Notes: generated from the sequence alone by a model not told the origin. A stretch of 45,128 nucleotides of DNA from an uncultured Bacilli bacterium (GCA_934091015.1 CAKOKM010000008.1:1-45128), one strand, 5' to 3'. Counted from the stretch's first letter, positions 33,820 through 42,172 are shown. Numbers and translations: made by a program.

Positions 33820-34655
33820 AAAAATATACACAATTAATACGTGTTAAACATTGGGTTAAAAATATACTTATTTTTATCCCTCTTATATGTTCTGGATTGG
33901 TTACTTATTCAAATGTAATAACTTGTATAGAAGCATTTTTTGCATTTAGTTTTGCAACATCATTTATATATATTTTTAATGATATTAGAGATATTGAAAA
34001 AGATAAATTACATCCAAGAAAGAAAAACAGACCAATTCCAAGTGGAAGAGTTAAAAAGTCTACCGCAATGATAATTGCAATATTAATGATTATAATCAGT
34101 ATTATTATAACTACTATAGTTAATGGTTCTATATTTAATAATTCTTTGTATTTTTTGTTAGGTTATGTAATCATTAATATTGGATATAGTTTGGGATTAA
34201 AAAATGTTGCAATTATTGACATTGTTTTACTTGCTTCAGGATTTGTTATTAGAGTTTACTATGGTGCAAGTGTAATAGATGTTTTAGTGTCTAATTGGTT
34301 ATTTTTAACTATTATGTCTGCATCATTATTTTTGGGGTTAGGCAAACGTAAAAAAGAACTTATTAGTAACAAAGAGACTAGGAAAGTATTACAAGAATAT
34401 AATGAGGCATTTTTAGATAAATTTCAGTATTTATGTCTCTGTTTAACTATTGTGTTTTATTCATTGTGGGCTATGGAACGAAGTGTCAAATATTTATATT
34501 TAACTATACCTATTTTAATTGTTATATTTATGAAGTATTCACTTAATATTGAAAAAAATGATGAAGGAGATCCTACAACTATTCTTTATCAAGATAAATT
34601 TTTAATGGGATTATGCTTAGTATATGGAATAACTATGCTAATAATTTTGGTGTAA
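33816..34655 (+). CDS. UbiA-family polyprenyl-phosphate phosphoribosyltransferase (DPPR synthase-like)
   Basis: 279 residues, eight or nine helices. The first aspartate motif is NDIRDIEKDKLHPRKKNRPI, the form seen in decaprenyl-phosphate phosphoribose synthase (Rv3806c group: N-D-x-x-D, then HP-x-K-x-x-RPI-x-SG) rather than in quinone or heme UbiA enzymes. The second motif region is YSLGLKNVAIIDIVLLASGF. Its relatives transfer phosphoribose from PRPP to a polyprenyl phosphate. The next gene encodes a HAD phosphatase that could remove the 5-phosphate. ATGA overlap with the upstream GT-C-like gene and a 1-nt gap to the downstream gene show tight coupling. Confidence 0.82.
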   Translation: MKKYTQLIRVKHWVKNILIFIPLICSGLVTYSNVITCIEAFFAFSFATSFIYIFNDIRDIEKDKLHPRKKNRPIPSGRVKKSTAMIIAILMIIISIIITTIVNGSIFNNSLYFLLGYVIINIGYSLGLKNVAIIDIVLLASGFVIRVYYGASVIDVLVSNWLFLTIMSASLFLGLGKRKKELISNKETRKVLQEYNEAFLDKFQYLCLCLTIVFYSLWAMERSVKYLYLTIPILIVIFMKYSLNIEKNDEGDPTTILYQDKFLMGLCLVYGITMLIILV

Positions 34656-34656
34656 T

Positions 34657-35613
34657 ATGAATATATATGATTTTGATAACACAATTTATGATGGAGATTC
34701 TTCTAAAGATTTTTTTAGGTATTGTTTAAAAAGAGAAAAAACTATACTTTTAGATATAATTCCAATAAGTTTCGTATTGTTTCTTTATTTGGTAAAGTTT
34801 GTAGAGAAGGAAAAATTCAAAAGTACTTTTTTTAGATTTTTAAAGAGAATTGATGGTGCAAAATATGTAAATGATTTTTGGAATGAAAACCAAAATAAAA
34901 TAAAAGATTTTTATATTAAAGAACATAAAAATAGTGATATAGTGATAAGCGCATCACCATCTTTCTTATTAGAACCTATAGCTAAGTTGCATAATTTTAA
35001 GTTGATTGCTACTGAAATGGATATAGAAAACGGTATAATTAGTGGATTTAACTGTTATGGAGAAGAAAAGATAAAAAGGTTAAACAAATTGGGCATAAAT
35101 AAGTGTAATAAGTTTTACTCTGATTCTTTAAGTGATGTTCCGTGCAGTAAAATAGCTAATGAAGCTTATATAGTGGAAAAAAACAGGATAATTCCGTGGA
35201 ATGAGTATAAGGTAAGTATAAAGAAGAAAATTATAAAGCAATTTTTAAGTAGAGATTTTATAACTTTTGTATTTATTGGATTTATTAATGCATTTAACGG
35301 AATATGGATTGCTTATGTCTATTCCTTATTTCTTACAAGTGTAGTATATTCGTACATAATGGGTTTTTGCACTAGTTTGATTATTTCTTATATATTAAAT
35401 TCTTTACTTAATTTTAAAAGTAATATTAATATTACTAAGTTTATAAAATTTGCTATTAATAATATACCAAATTTTATAATACAAATTAGTTCTGTAATTT
35501 TACTTTTAAATAAGCTAAATTTTTCTAAATTATTAGCTTATACTATTTCATCTGTTATAGCAGTTCCTATAACGTTTATACTTGTTAAATTAAATGTATT
35601 TAAATCTAAATAA
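34657..35613 (+). CDS. HAD phosphatase fused to GtrA flippase-like domain
   Basis: 318 residues. Residues 1 to about 190 form a HAD-IB type phosphatase: motif I YDFDNT with D5 and D7, motif II SASPSFLLEP, and an acidic motif YSDSLSDVP. Residues about 200-318 hold four membrane helices of the GtrA type (FIGFINAFNGIW, then SYILNSLLNFKS). Beside a phosphoribose transferase, the HAD part is a natural candidate for dephosphorylating polyprenyl-phospho-ribose-5-phosphate and the GtrA part for moving the product across the membrane. In mycobacteria the equivalent steps sit on separate proteins (the GtrA protein is Rv3789). A paralogue is encoded at 38471-39472. Confidence 0.82.
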   Translation: MNIYDFDNTIYDGDSSKDFFRYCLKREKTILLDIIPISFVLFLYLVKFVEKEKFKSTFFRFLKRIDGAKYVNDFWNENQNKIKDFYIKEHKNSDIVISASPSFLLEPIAKLHNFKLIATEMDIENGIISGFNCYGEEKIKRLNKLGINKCNKFYSDSLSDVPCSKIANEAYIVEKNRIIPWNEYKVSIKKKIIKQFLSRDFITFVFIGFINAFNGIWIAYVYSLFLTSVVYSYIMGFCTSLIISYILNSLLNFKSNINITKFIKFAINNIPNFIIQISSVILLLNKLNFSKLLAYTISSVIAVPITFILVKLNVFKSK

Positions 35614-35685
35614 TTATAGTATATTATGATTTAACTTCTTATTTTATCAAAAGAAAATTTTTAAACTAAAGACTTATTATAAAAT

Positions 35686-35718
35686 ATTTGTTACAATATA
35701 TTTGTAACAAATGTTTTT
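35686..35718 (+). repeat. Perfect 9-bp inverted repeat followed by T-run upstream of wecB
   Basis: ATTTGTTAC (35686-35694) and GTAACAAAT (35704-35712) flank a 9-nt AT spacer, then GTTTTT. It could end the long glycan operon as an AT-rich terminator, or serve as an operator of the wecB promoter about 35 bp further on. Confidence 0.5.
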
Positions 35719-35747
35719 ATTTAAAGTTAAATAGTGTTAGAATGTAT

Positions 35748-35753
35748 TATAAT
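35748..35753 (+). promoter_or_regulatory. -10 element for wecB
   Basis: TATAAT at 35748-35753 lies 42 bp before the wecB start. The -35 (GTTAAA, 35726-35731, spacer 16) is weak. The palindrome at 35686-35712 lies upstream. Confidence 0.4.
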
Positions 35754-35795
35754 ATAAAAACGCATTCGAATTTTTAAAATAGAAAGGAAAAAATA

Positions 35796-36902
35796 ATGAT
35801 TAAAGTAATGAGTGTATTTGGAACAAGACCAGAAGCTATTAAAATGGCTCCTCTTGTTAAAGAATTAGAAAAGAGAAAAGAAATTGAAAGCATTGTTTGT
35901 GTAACTGCACAACACAGAGAAATGCTAGATCAAGTTTTAGAGACATTTGATATTAAGCCTGATTATGATTTAAATATTATGAAACAGGGACAAACATTAA
36001 GTGAAATAACTTCCCGTGCTTTAATGGGATTAGAAGAAGTAATAAAGGAAATCAAACCTGATATAGTTTTAGTACATGGTGATACTACAACAACATTTGC
36101 TGGTGCACTCGCTGCATTTTATAATCAAGTTATGATTGGTCACGTAGAAGCAGGACTTAGAACAAATGATAAGTATAGTCCATTTCCAGAAGAAATGAAT
36201 AGGCAAATGGTTGATTGTATGACTGATATGTATTTTGCTCCAACTAATTTAAGTAAGGAAAATTTACTTAAGGAAAATATTGATAATAGTAAAATATATG
36301 TTACTGGTAATACGGCTATTGATGCTATGAGTACTACTGTTGATTATAATTATAGTAATTCGGAGTTAGATTTTGTTAAAGATGGAGAAAGATTAATTCT
36401 TTTGACTGCTCATAGAAGGGAAAATTTAGGAGAACCTATGCGTCATATATTTAGGGCAATTAAGAGAATTGTAGATGAGTTTGATGATGTTAAGGTAATT
36501 TATCCTATTCATAAAAATCCTCTTGTTAGAGAAGTTGCTAATGAGGTATTTGGAGATTGTAAAAAAGTTAAATTGATTGAGCCTTTAGAAGTATTTGATT
36601 TTCATAATTTTATAAATAAATCTTATATGATTATGAGTGATAGTGGTGGTGTACAAGAAGAGGCACCTAGTTTAGGTATACCAGTATTAGTTTTAAGAGA
36701 TACAACTGAAAGACCTGAAGGAATTGATGCAGGTACACTAAAACTTGTTGGTACTGATGAAGAAACTATATATAATGAGGCTAAAAAACTACTAACTGAT
36801 AAAAAAGAATATGAACGAATGAGTATGGCGTCTAATCCTTATGGAGATGGTCATGCTAGTGAAAGAATAGTTGATGCTATTATAAATAAATTTAATAATT
36901 AA
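35796..36902 (+). CDS. wecB: UDP-N-acetylglucosamine 2-epimerase (non-hydrolysing)
   Basis: Interconverts UDP-GlcNAc and UDP-ManNAc in the cytosol. 368 residues with the full family set: FGTRPEAIKMAPLV, TAQHREMLDQVL, VHGDTTTTFAGALAAF, GHVEAGLRTNDKYSPFPEE, TAHRRENLGEP and SDSGGVQEEAPSLG with ERPEG near the C-terminus. It would provide UDP-ManNAc for the TagA/WecG domain at 15852. The sequence is less AT-skewed and more conserved than the glycosyltransferases around it. It sits between a palindrome/promoter and its own terminator, so it is a single-gene unit. Confidence 0.95.
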   Translation: MIKVMSVFGTRPEAIKMAPLVKELEKRKEIESIVCVTAQHREMLDQVLETFDIKPDYDLNIMKQGQTLSEITSRALMGLEEVIKEIKPDIVLVHGDTTTTFAGALAAFYNQVMIGHVEAGLRTNDKYSPFPEEMNRQMVDCMTDMYFAPTNLSKENLLKENIDNSKIYVTGNTAIDAMSTTVDYNYSNSELDFVKDGERLILLTAHRRENLGEPMRHIFRAIKRIVDEFDDVKVIYPIHKNPLVREVANEVFGDCKKVKLIEPLEVFDFHNFINKSYMIMSDSGGVQEEAPSLGIPVLVLRDTTERPEGIDAGTLKLVGTDEETIYNEAKKLLTDKKEYERMSMASNPYGDGHASERIVDAIINKFNN

Positions 36903-36904
36903 TT

Positions 36905-36930
36905 AAGAAATCTTTAAGGTTTCTTTTTTT
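36905..36930 (+). terminator. Terminator after wecB
   Basis: An 8-bp stem (36905-36912 with 36918-36925, one T-G pair) has a 5-nt loop and then a T-run. Confidence 0.7.
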
Positions 36931-36972
36931 GTTTTTATTAGATATAATTGTTTTAAGGTATTGGTGATTAAA

Positions 36973-38241
36973 GTGAAAGATAAAATAGCAAAATTTGTAA
37001 ACGTGATGAAAAGGGATGGTTTTTTTAAGACTATTAAAAAAACTTTTACATACGTTATGGGAAATTATGTTAATAAAATAAATATTATTAAAAGGGTAAA
37101 ATATGTAATTAATAAAGATAAAATTAGTGAAGAAATAGATGATATTCTTAATTTAGATTATGATAGAATATTAGTTTGGAGAGGATCTTTTGGTTGGAAT
37201 GTTCCTTTATATCAAAGACCACAACAAATTGCTAATTATTTAATTAATAAAAGATGTTTAATATTGTATGAAGTTACTAGAATGACTGATAAAGTTGATT
37301 TTATTAAGAAAGAAAAAGATAATCTATATTTAGTTAATTATGAAATTGGGGCTTTTGAAAAATTATTATTTAGTAAATTATGTGGAATTAATAAGCCTAA
37401 ATATTTACAATTATATTCTACTTGTTGGGATGTAAGAAAAGATGAAGTAGATAATTATGTTAATAATGGGTTTAAACTTCTTTATGAATATATTGATGAT
37501 TTAAATCCTAAATTAGCTGGAACTGATAAATTACCTTTAAATGTTGCTGCTATTCATGATTATGTTGTTAAAAATAAAGATGTTCTTGTTGTTACAAGCG
37601 CTGATAAGTTATATGAAAATATGGTTAATATGAGAAAATCCAAAAAAAATATTATTTTATCTTCTAATGGAGTTGATGTAGAACATTTTAAACATGAAAA
37701 GAGAGATGTTCCAGTAATGAATGAAATAAAAAAAGAATATAAAATGATAATTGGGTATTATGGTGCTTTAGCTAGTTGGTTTGATTACGAGTTAGTAAAA
37801 AAATTGGCTAAACATTACAAAGATATTGCGTTTGTTCTTATTGGAATTAAGTATGATACAAGTTTTGATGATTCTAAAATAAATGAACTTGATAATGTTA
37901 AATATTTAGGTGCTGTTGATTATAAAGAATTACCGGATTATGCTTATTATTTTGATATTGCATGGATACCATTTGTTGTGAATGAAATAACTTTGGCGAC
38001 TAATCCATGTAAAGTATTTGAATACATGGCTCTTGAAAAATATATTATTACATCTGATTTACCTGAATGTCATAAATATAAGTCAGTTAAAATTGCAAAA
38101 AATTATAAAGAATATATTGATTTAATTGATAATTATAAGGTAGATAAAAAGTATGTTGATTTATTAAATAAAGAGGCCAATTTAAATAGTTGGGATAGTA
38201 AAGCTGATGATATTGTTAAATTGCTAAAAAGTGTTGAATAG
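36973..38241 (+). CDS. GT-B glycosyltransferase (TuaH-like)
   Basis: About 422 residues. The segment SFGWNVPLYQRPQQIANYL is typical of TuaH-type transferases from teichuronic-acid and related clusters. The C-terminal half has LSSNGVDVEHF, IIGYYGALASWFDYEL and NPCKVFEYMALEKYII, a GT4-style donor site with the E of the E-x7-E pair region. No membrane helix. No ATG start fits. GTG at 36973 is preferred, with GGTGA at 36963-36967 5 nt upstream. GTG 36964 and TTG 36961 are alternatives. It is single, flanked by terminators. The donor sugar is unknown. Confidence 0.82.
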   Translation: MKDKIAKFVNVMKRDGFFKTIKKTFTYVMGNYVNKINIIKRVKYVINKDKISEEIDDILNLDYDRILVWRGSFGWNVPLYQRPQQIANYLINKRCLILYEVTRMTDKVDFIKKEKDNLYLVNYEIGAFEKLLFSKLCGINKPKYLQLYSTCWDVRKDEVDNYVNNGFKLLYEYIDDLNPKLAGTDKLPLNVAAIHDYVVKNKDVLVVTSADKLYENMVNMRKSKKNIILSSNGVDVEHFKHEKRDVPVMNEIKKEYKMIIGYYGALASWFDYELVKKLAKHYKDIAFVLIGIKYDTSFDDSKINELDNVKYLGAVDYKELPDYAYYFDIAWIPFVVNEITLATNPCKVFEYMALEKYIITSDLPECHKYKSVKIAKNYKEYIDLIDNYKVDKKYVDLLNKEANLNSWDSKADDIVKLLKSVE

Positions 38242-38253
38242 TTAGTGTATTCA

Positions 38254-38315
38254 TTACAAAAAGTTGTTTATTTTGTAAAGTTTTTGTATTGCTTGTACAA
38301 AAACTTTATTTTTTT
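38254..38315 (+). terminator. Tandem hairpins ending the TuaH-like gene
   Basis: A perfect 12-bp stem (38277-38288 with 38296-38307, loop of 7) is followed by A and a T-run. A preceding 8-bp hairpin (38254-38261 with 38271-38278) shares 2 nt with it. Confidence 0.8.
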
Positions 38316-38420
38316 AATATATTGTTGTATTATTAATTAATTATTATAAGACAAATGATATGACTAATATTAAAGAATGGATTAGAAATAATTGCATCGA
38401 TGAGATATGAATGGTTTGTA

Positions 38421-38446
38421 AACACTATTAATTTAGTGTTTTTTTT
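38421..38446 (+). terminator. Terminator 24 nt upstream of the second HAD-GtrA gene
   Basis: AACACTA (38421-38427) pairs with TAGTGTT (38434-38440), followed by eight T residues in total. With no gene of useful size since 38315 it may end a short RNA (38316-38420) or act as a leader attenuator. The stretch holds only a 16-codon frame (38360-38410) without a ribosome site. Confidence 0.65.
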
Positions 38447-38470
38447 GTTATGATTATAACGTGATGTTAT

Positions 38471-39472
38471 ATGAAAATAAATATGTATGACTTTGATGAT
38501 ACCATATATAGTGGAGATTCAAGTGTAGATTTTATAAAATATTGTTATAAAAAAAGTTATATTAAATTTAAAAATATATTAAAAATAATGGGTAGTTTTG
38601 TTAAATATTTTTTTGGAGTTATTGATATTACTGAATTTAAAGAAATTTTATTTAGTTTTTTAAGTAATATAGATGATGGAGAAAAAGTTGTTAGTGAGTT
38701 TTGGAATGAACATTATAAAAATATTAAGAAATTTTATTTAGAAAAAAATCATAAAAATGATATTATAAATTCTGCTAGTCCTTATTTTTTATTAAAGCCT
38801 GCATGTGAAAAGTTAGGTATTAAAGATTTAATTGCATCTGATATTAATATTAAGAATGGTAAGTTTAAAGGTGAAAATAACAGTAAAGATGTTAAGGTTA
38901 AAAATTTTAATAAAAAATATAAAGATTGTTTAGTTGAAGAATGTTATAGTGATAATCCTTTTAATGATAAATATATTTTAGAGCTTGCAAATAAATCTTA
39001 TGTAGTTAAGGGAGAAAATTTAATTGATTATAAAGCATATAAACCTAGTTTTGTTAAATCTTTATTTAGAAAATTATGGGATTTTTATAGAAATCATTTA
39101 GAAGTAATTAATTATTTGTTTATAGGTGGATGTACAACTATTATATCTATTTTGAGTTATGCTTTATTTGCTAAAGTATGTTCTTTTGATTTAGTAGTAT
39201 CTAATGTGTTATCTTGGATTATTTCTGTTTTATTTGCTTATTTTACTAATAGAGTAATTGTTTTTAACAGTAAAAATAAAAATTATTTTAAGGAATTTAT
39301 TTCTTTTACAGGTAGTAGAGTTATTACATTGGTATTAGATACTTTGTTAATGATTTTGTTTGTTAAGTCATTAAATATGAACGATATGATTGCTAAAGTA
39401 ATTGTTCAAATTGTTGTTATAATTGGAAATTACTTAATTAGTAAATTATTAGTGTTTAAGAAGCAGGTGTGA
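38471..39472 (+). CDS. Second HAD phosphatase-GtrA fusion protein
   Basis: 333 residues, paralogue of the protein at 34657. HAD motif I is YDFDDT (D7, D9), motif II SASPYFLLKP, acidic motif YSDNPFND. The C-terminal third has four GtrA-type helices (LFIGGCTTIISILSY, then FAYFTNRVIVFNSK and a final ISKLLVFKKQ). The FTNRxxVF segment is the GtrA hallmark and is better preserved than in the first copy. It ends with TGA 4 nt before the phosphatidylserine-synthase-like gene, so the two are co-transcribed. Whether it serves a different polyprenyl-phospho-sugar or a lipid phosphate is not clear. Confidence 0.8.
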   Translation: MKINMYDFDDTIYSGDSSVDFIKYCYKKSYIKFKNILKIMGSFVKYFFGVIDITEFKEILFSFLSNIDDGEKVVSEFWNEHYKNIKKFYLEKNHKNDIINSASPYFLLKPACEKLGIKDLIASDINIKNGKFKGENNSKDVKVKNFNKKYKDCLVEECYSDNPFNDKYILELANKSYVVKGENLIDYKAYKPSFVKSLFRKLWDFYRNHLEVINYLFIGGCTTIISILSYALFAKVCSFDLVVSNVLSWIISVLFAYFTNRVIVFNSKNKNYFKEFISFTGSRVITLVLDTLLMILFVKSLNMNDMIAKVIVQIVVIIGNYLISKLLVFKKQV

Positions 39473-39476
39473 GTTT

Positions 39477-40109
39477 ATGAAAAAATTTATAGGTTTTTAT
39501 AGAGATTGTGATTTACTTACTATGAGTGGTACTTTTATGGCTCTTTTAGGATGTATATTATCAATTAATGGATGTAAAGTTATTCCAATATTTTGCTTAA
39601 TAATTGCAGGTATATGTGATGCTTTTGATGGAAAACTTGCTAGAAGAAGAAAGTCTAGTGAAATGCAGAGTGTATATGGTGTACAACTTGATTCTTTATC
39701 TGATTTAATCTCATTTGGAGTATTTCCTTTGGTTTATACAATTAATATTTTACCAAAGAATTATTATTTTGGATGGGTTGCTTTAATATTTTATAGTTTA
39801 TGTGGAATGATTAGACTAGCTTATTTTAATACACTTGATATTTGTAAAGAAGCTAATAAAGAATATTTTGTTGGAATGCCTATAACATCTATTGCAATAT
39901 TTTATCCAATTGTTTATTTATTTTTATGGTTAATTAAGTTTAGATTCTATCCAGAAATTATATCTATTTTTATGATATTAGTTGGACTATCTTTTATAAG
40001 TACAATAAAAATTAAAAAGTTGGATGATAAGAAAAAGATTGTTCTTTCGATTGGAGGTATATTATTTATTATTTGTTTTTTAGTTTTTTATTTTTTTTGT
40101 AAAAAATAG
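39477..40109 (+). CDS. CDP-alcohol phosphatidyltransferase, PssA-like
   Basis: Integral membrane enzyme of phospholipid synthesis (210 residues, about six helices). It carries the full catalytic signature D-G-x2-A-R-x(n)-G-x3-D-x3-D: DGKLARRRKSSEMQ, then YGVQLDSLSD. The SLSDLISFGVFP continuation and GMPITS are typical of CDP-diacylglycerol--serine O-phosphatidyltransferase, so serine is the likely acceptor. No phosphatidylserine decarboxylase is nearby. It follows the HAD-GtrA gene by 4 nt, with AGGTG about 7 nt upstream of ATG. A terminator follows. Confidence 0.88.
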   Translation: MKKFIGFYRDCDLLTMSGTFMALLGCILSINGCKVIPIFCLIIAGICDAFDGKLARRRKSSEMQSVYGVQLDSLSDLISFGVFPLVYTINILPKNYYFGWVALIFYSLCGMIRLAYFNTLDICKEANKEYFVGMPITSIAIFYPIVYLFLWLIKFRFYPEIISIFMILVGLSFISTIKIKKLDDKKKIVLSIGGILFIICFLVFYFFCKK

Positions 40110-40110
40110 T

Positions 40111-40142
40111 AAATTTGTATAGAAAAATATACAGATTTTTTT
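40111..40142 (+). terminator. Terminator after the PssA-like gene
   Basis: An 11-bp stem (40111-40121 with 40128-40138, one G-T pair) is followed by a T-run to 40142. Confidence 0.75.
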
Positions 40143-40191
40143 ATTCTGGTTAATAAATTAGGTAATTTTGGTTAAATAATTTTAGAAATTT

Positions 40192-40220
40192 GTTATTTGC
40201 AAGATAACTTTAAGTATAAT
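40192..40220 (+). promoter_or_regulatory. -10 box and palindrome for the MacB-like gene
   Basis: TATAAT (40215-40220) lies 27 bp before the preferred ATG. A 5-bp inverted repeat GTTAT-7 nt-ATAAC (40192-40208) covers the -35 region, where a repressor or activator could bind. No good -35 hexamer is seen. Confidence 0.4.
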
Positions 40221-40247
40221 AAAATGCTTCTTGTAAGGAGAGATGTT

Positions 40248-42113
40248 ATGCTTGAACTTAGAAATATATGTAAAAAATATGATAGAGATGTCTTGAAGAA
40301 AATAAATTTAAAATTTGGAAATAGAGGTCTTATTTGTTTAGTTGGGGAATCTGGCAGTGGTAAATCAACTCTTTTAAATATTATAGGTGGATTAGAACAA
40401 GCAGATAATGGAAAGGTAATTTTTAATGGGAATAATATTAAAAAAATAGATAGTTCTTTTTATTGTAATCAATTAGTTAATTTTATTAATCAAAATTATA
40501 ATTTAATTGACAAATATACTGTATTAGAAAATATTTTATTACCTATAGAACTAAGAAGAATAAGAAGCCCATGTAATGTGGATAATATATTAAAAATGTT
40601 AAGTATTTGTAGTTTAAAAAATAAAAAGGTAATATCTTTGAGTGGTGGAGAAAAACAAAGAGTAGCAATAGCAAGATGTATAATGCAAAACACTAGAATA
40701 ATATTGGCTGATGAGCCTACTGGTGCACTTGATTCGGAGAATGCTTATAGTGTAATGAGAATACTTAAGAATTTATCTAAACAAAAATTGGTTATAGTTG
40801 TTACCCATAATACAGAACTAGCTAAATGTTTTGCTGATGATATTATTAAAATATCAGATGGTAGAATAGATAATAAATTAAATGTTATATGTAAAAATAA
40901 ATATACCAAAATAAAATGTAATCCAAAAATTAAATTATCATTTATAAAATTAGTTAAGTATGCAATTAAGAATTTAAATAATAAACTATTAAGAAATATT
41001 TTAACTACTGTTGCATTTACAATTGGATTATTTAGTTTAGGAATTGTATTATCAATTAAAACTGGATTTAATAAAGAATTAGATATGTTAAATAAATCAT
41101 CATTTTTTAATTATCCCTTAGTTATAAGTAAAAATAATTATGTAGATAATTTTAATAGTAAAGTTGAAAATAAGAATGGTGTTAATGTTAAAAAAGGATC
41201 TTTTGTTACGAATGAGATAGATGACAAATTAATTGATTTAGTTGATCATATTGATAAAAAATATGTTAATGGAATTACTTATTATAGAGATATAGATTAT
41301 GAATTTAAAAGTATATCTTATGTTAATCCTTCAAATAATTATTTTTACTTAGTAAGTGGTAGAATGTCTGAAAATAATAATGAAGTAATGATATTATATG
41401 ATGAAGAAGATTCAATAAGTGATAAATTATATAATTATTTAGATGTATCTAATAATGGACTTATTAATAATGTTTTTAAGGTAAATGATAAAGAGTTAAT
41501 AATTACTGGAATAGTTAAGTCAAATAATGATTATTTTAAATCTTTGAGTGGTATTTTATATTCTAATGATTTGTTTGATAATGAAATAACTGATATATAT
41601 ATTTATGCTAATAATTTAAATTCTAAAAATAAAATTAAAGAGTTGCTTAAAGATTATGAGATATTTGATAATGCGGAGGAAGTTGTCAATTTGACCAAAA
41701 AAATGGTAGATGGAATAAGTTTGGTATTAATTTTATTTAGTGTAATTAGTCTTATTGTATCAATGATTATGATATTTGTTATTTCATATATATCGGTAAT
41801 GGAAAGAAACAAAGATATTGGTATATATAAAAGCATTGGATTTAGGAATAAAGACATAAAAAATTTATTTATTGTTGAAAATTTAATAATTGGTATGTGT
41901 TCTTTTTATTTAACAATGCTATTTATTCTTTTAGTAAGTAATGTTATAAATAAATTCGTGTATAGTTATATTAATTTTGAACATATTATGAGTTTAGATA
42001 TATTAAATATTATTTTGTTGTTTTTTTTAAGTTTGATTTTATGTTATGTTGCAAGTTTTATTCCCGCTAAAATTGCGTCAAATAAGAAAATAGTTGACAT
42101 ATTTAACAATTAA
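40248..42113 (+). CDS. ABC exporter with fused ATPase and FtsX/MacB-type permease
   Basis: About 621 residues. The ATPase domain (1 to about 215) has Walker A GESGSGKST, signature LSGGEKQRVAIARC, Walker B IILADEPTGALDSEN and H-loop VVTHN, the LolD/MacB subfamily pattern. A linker leads to a permease part: one helix at about 255-275, a large outside domain (about 280-480) and three further helices. MERNKDIGIYKSIGFRNKDI is the FtsX/MacB permease signature. Bacillota relatives of this fused type handle antimicrobial peptides or lipoproteins. No two-component genes sit alongside. In-frame upstream sequence from 40197 is not coding: AAGGAG (40235-40240) is 7 nt before ATG 40248. Confidence 0.9.
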   Translation: MLELRNICKKYDRDVLKKINLKFGNRGLICLVGESGSGKSTLLNIIGGLEQADNGKVIFNGNNIKKIDSSFYCNQLVNFINQNYNLIDKYTVLENILLPIELRRIRSPCNVDNILKMLSICSLKNKKVISLSGGEKQRVAIARCIMQNTRIILADEPTGALDSENAYSVMRILKNLSKQKLVIVVTHNTELAKCFADDIIKISDGRIDNKLNVICKNKYTKIKCNPKIKLSFIKLVKYAIKNLNNKLLRNILTTVAFTIGLFSLGIVLSIKTGFNKELDMLNKSSFFNYPLVISKNNYVDNFNSKVENKNGVNVKKGSFVTNEIDDKLIDLVDHIDKKYVNGITYYRDIDYEFKSISYVNPSNNYFYLVSGRMSENNNEVMILYDEEDSISDKLYNYLDVSNNGLINNVFKVNDKELIITGIVKSNNDYFKSLSGILYSNDLFDNEITDIYIYANNLNSKNKIKELLKDYEIFDNAEEVVNLTKKMVDGISLVLILFSVISLIVSMIMIFVISYISVMERNKDIGIYKSIGFRNKDIKNLFIVENLIIGMCSFYLTMLFILLVSNVINKFVYSYINFEHIMSLDILNIILLFFLSLILCYVASFIPAKIASNKKIVDIFNN

Positions 42114-42139
42114 ATGTTTAAAGTTAATTTAAATAAAGC

Positions 42140-42145
42140 TATAAT
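42140..42145 (+). promoter_or_regulatory. -10 element for pduL
   Basis: TATAAT at 42140-42145, with TTTAAA (42117-42122) 17 bp upstream as a weak -35. The transcript would start near 42152. Confidence 0.35.
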
Positions 42146-42172
42146 TTAATTATGGTAGGATGTGAATATATT

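Noticed and set aside
38360..38410. 16-codon reading frame between two terminators
   Set aside because: No ribosome site and no recognisable peptide. It may be part of an RNA or a gene remnant, but coding is unsupported.
33817..39472. TGA read as tryptophan (genetic code 4)
   Set aside because: TGA ends genes at 28055, 33819 and 39472 exactly where families end or the next gene starts, and tryptophan is encoded by TGG throughout.
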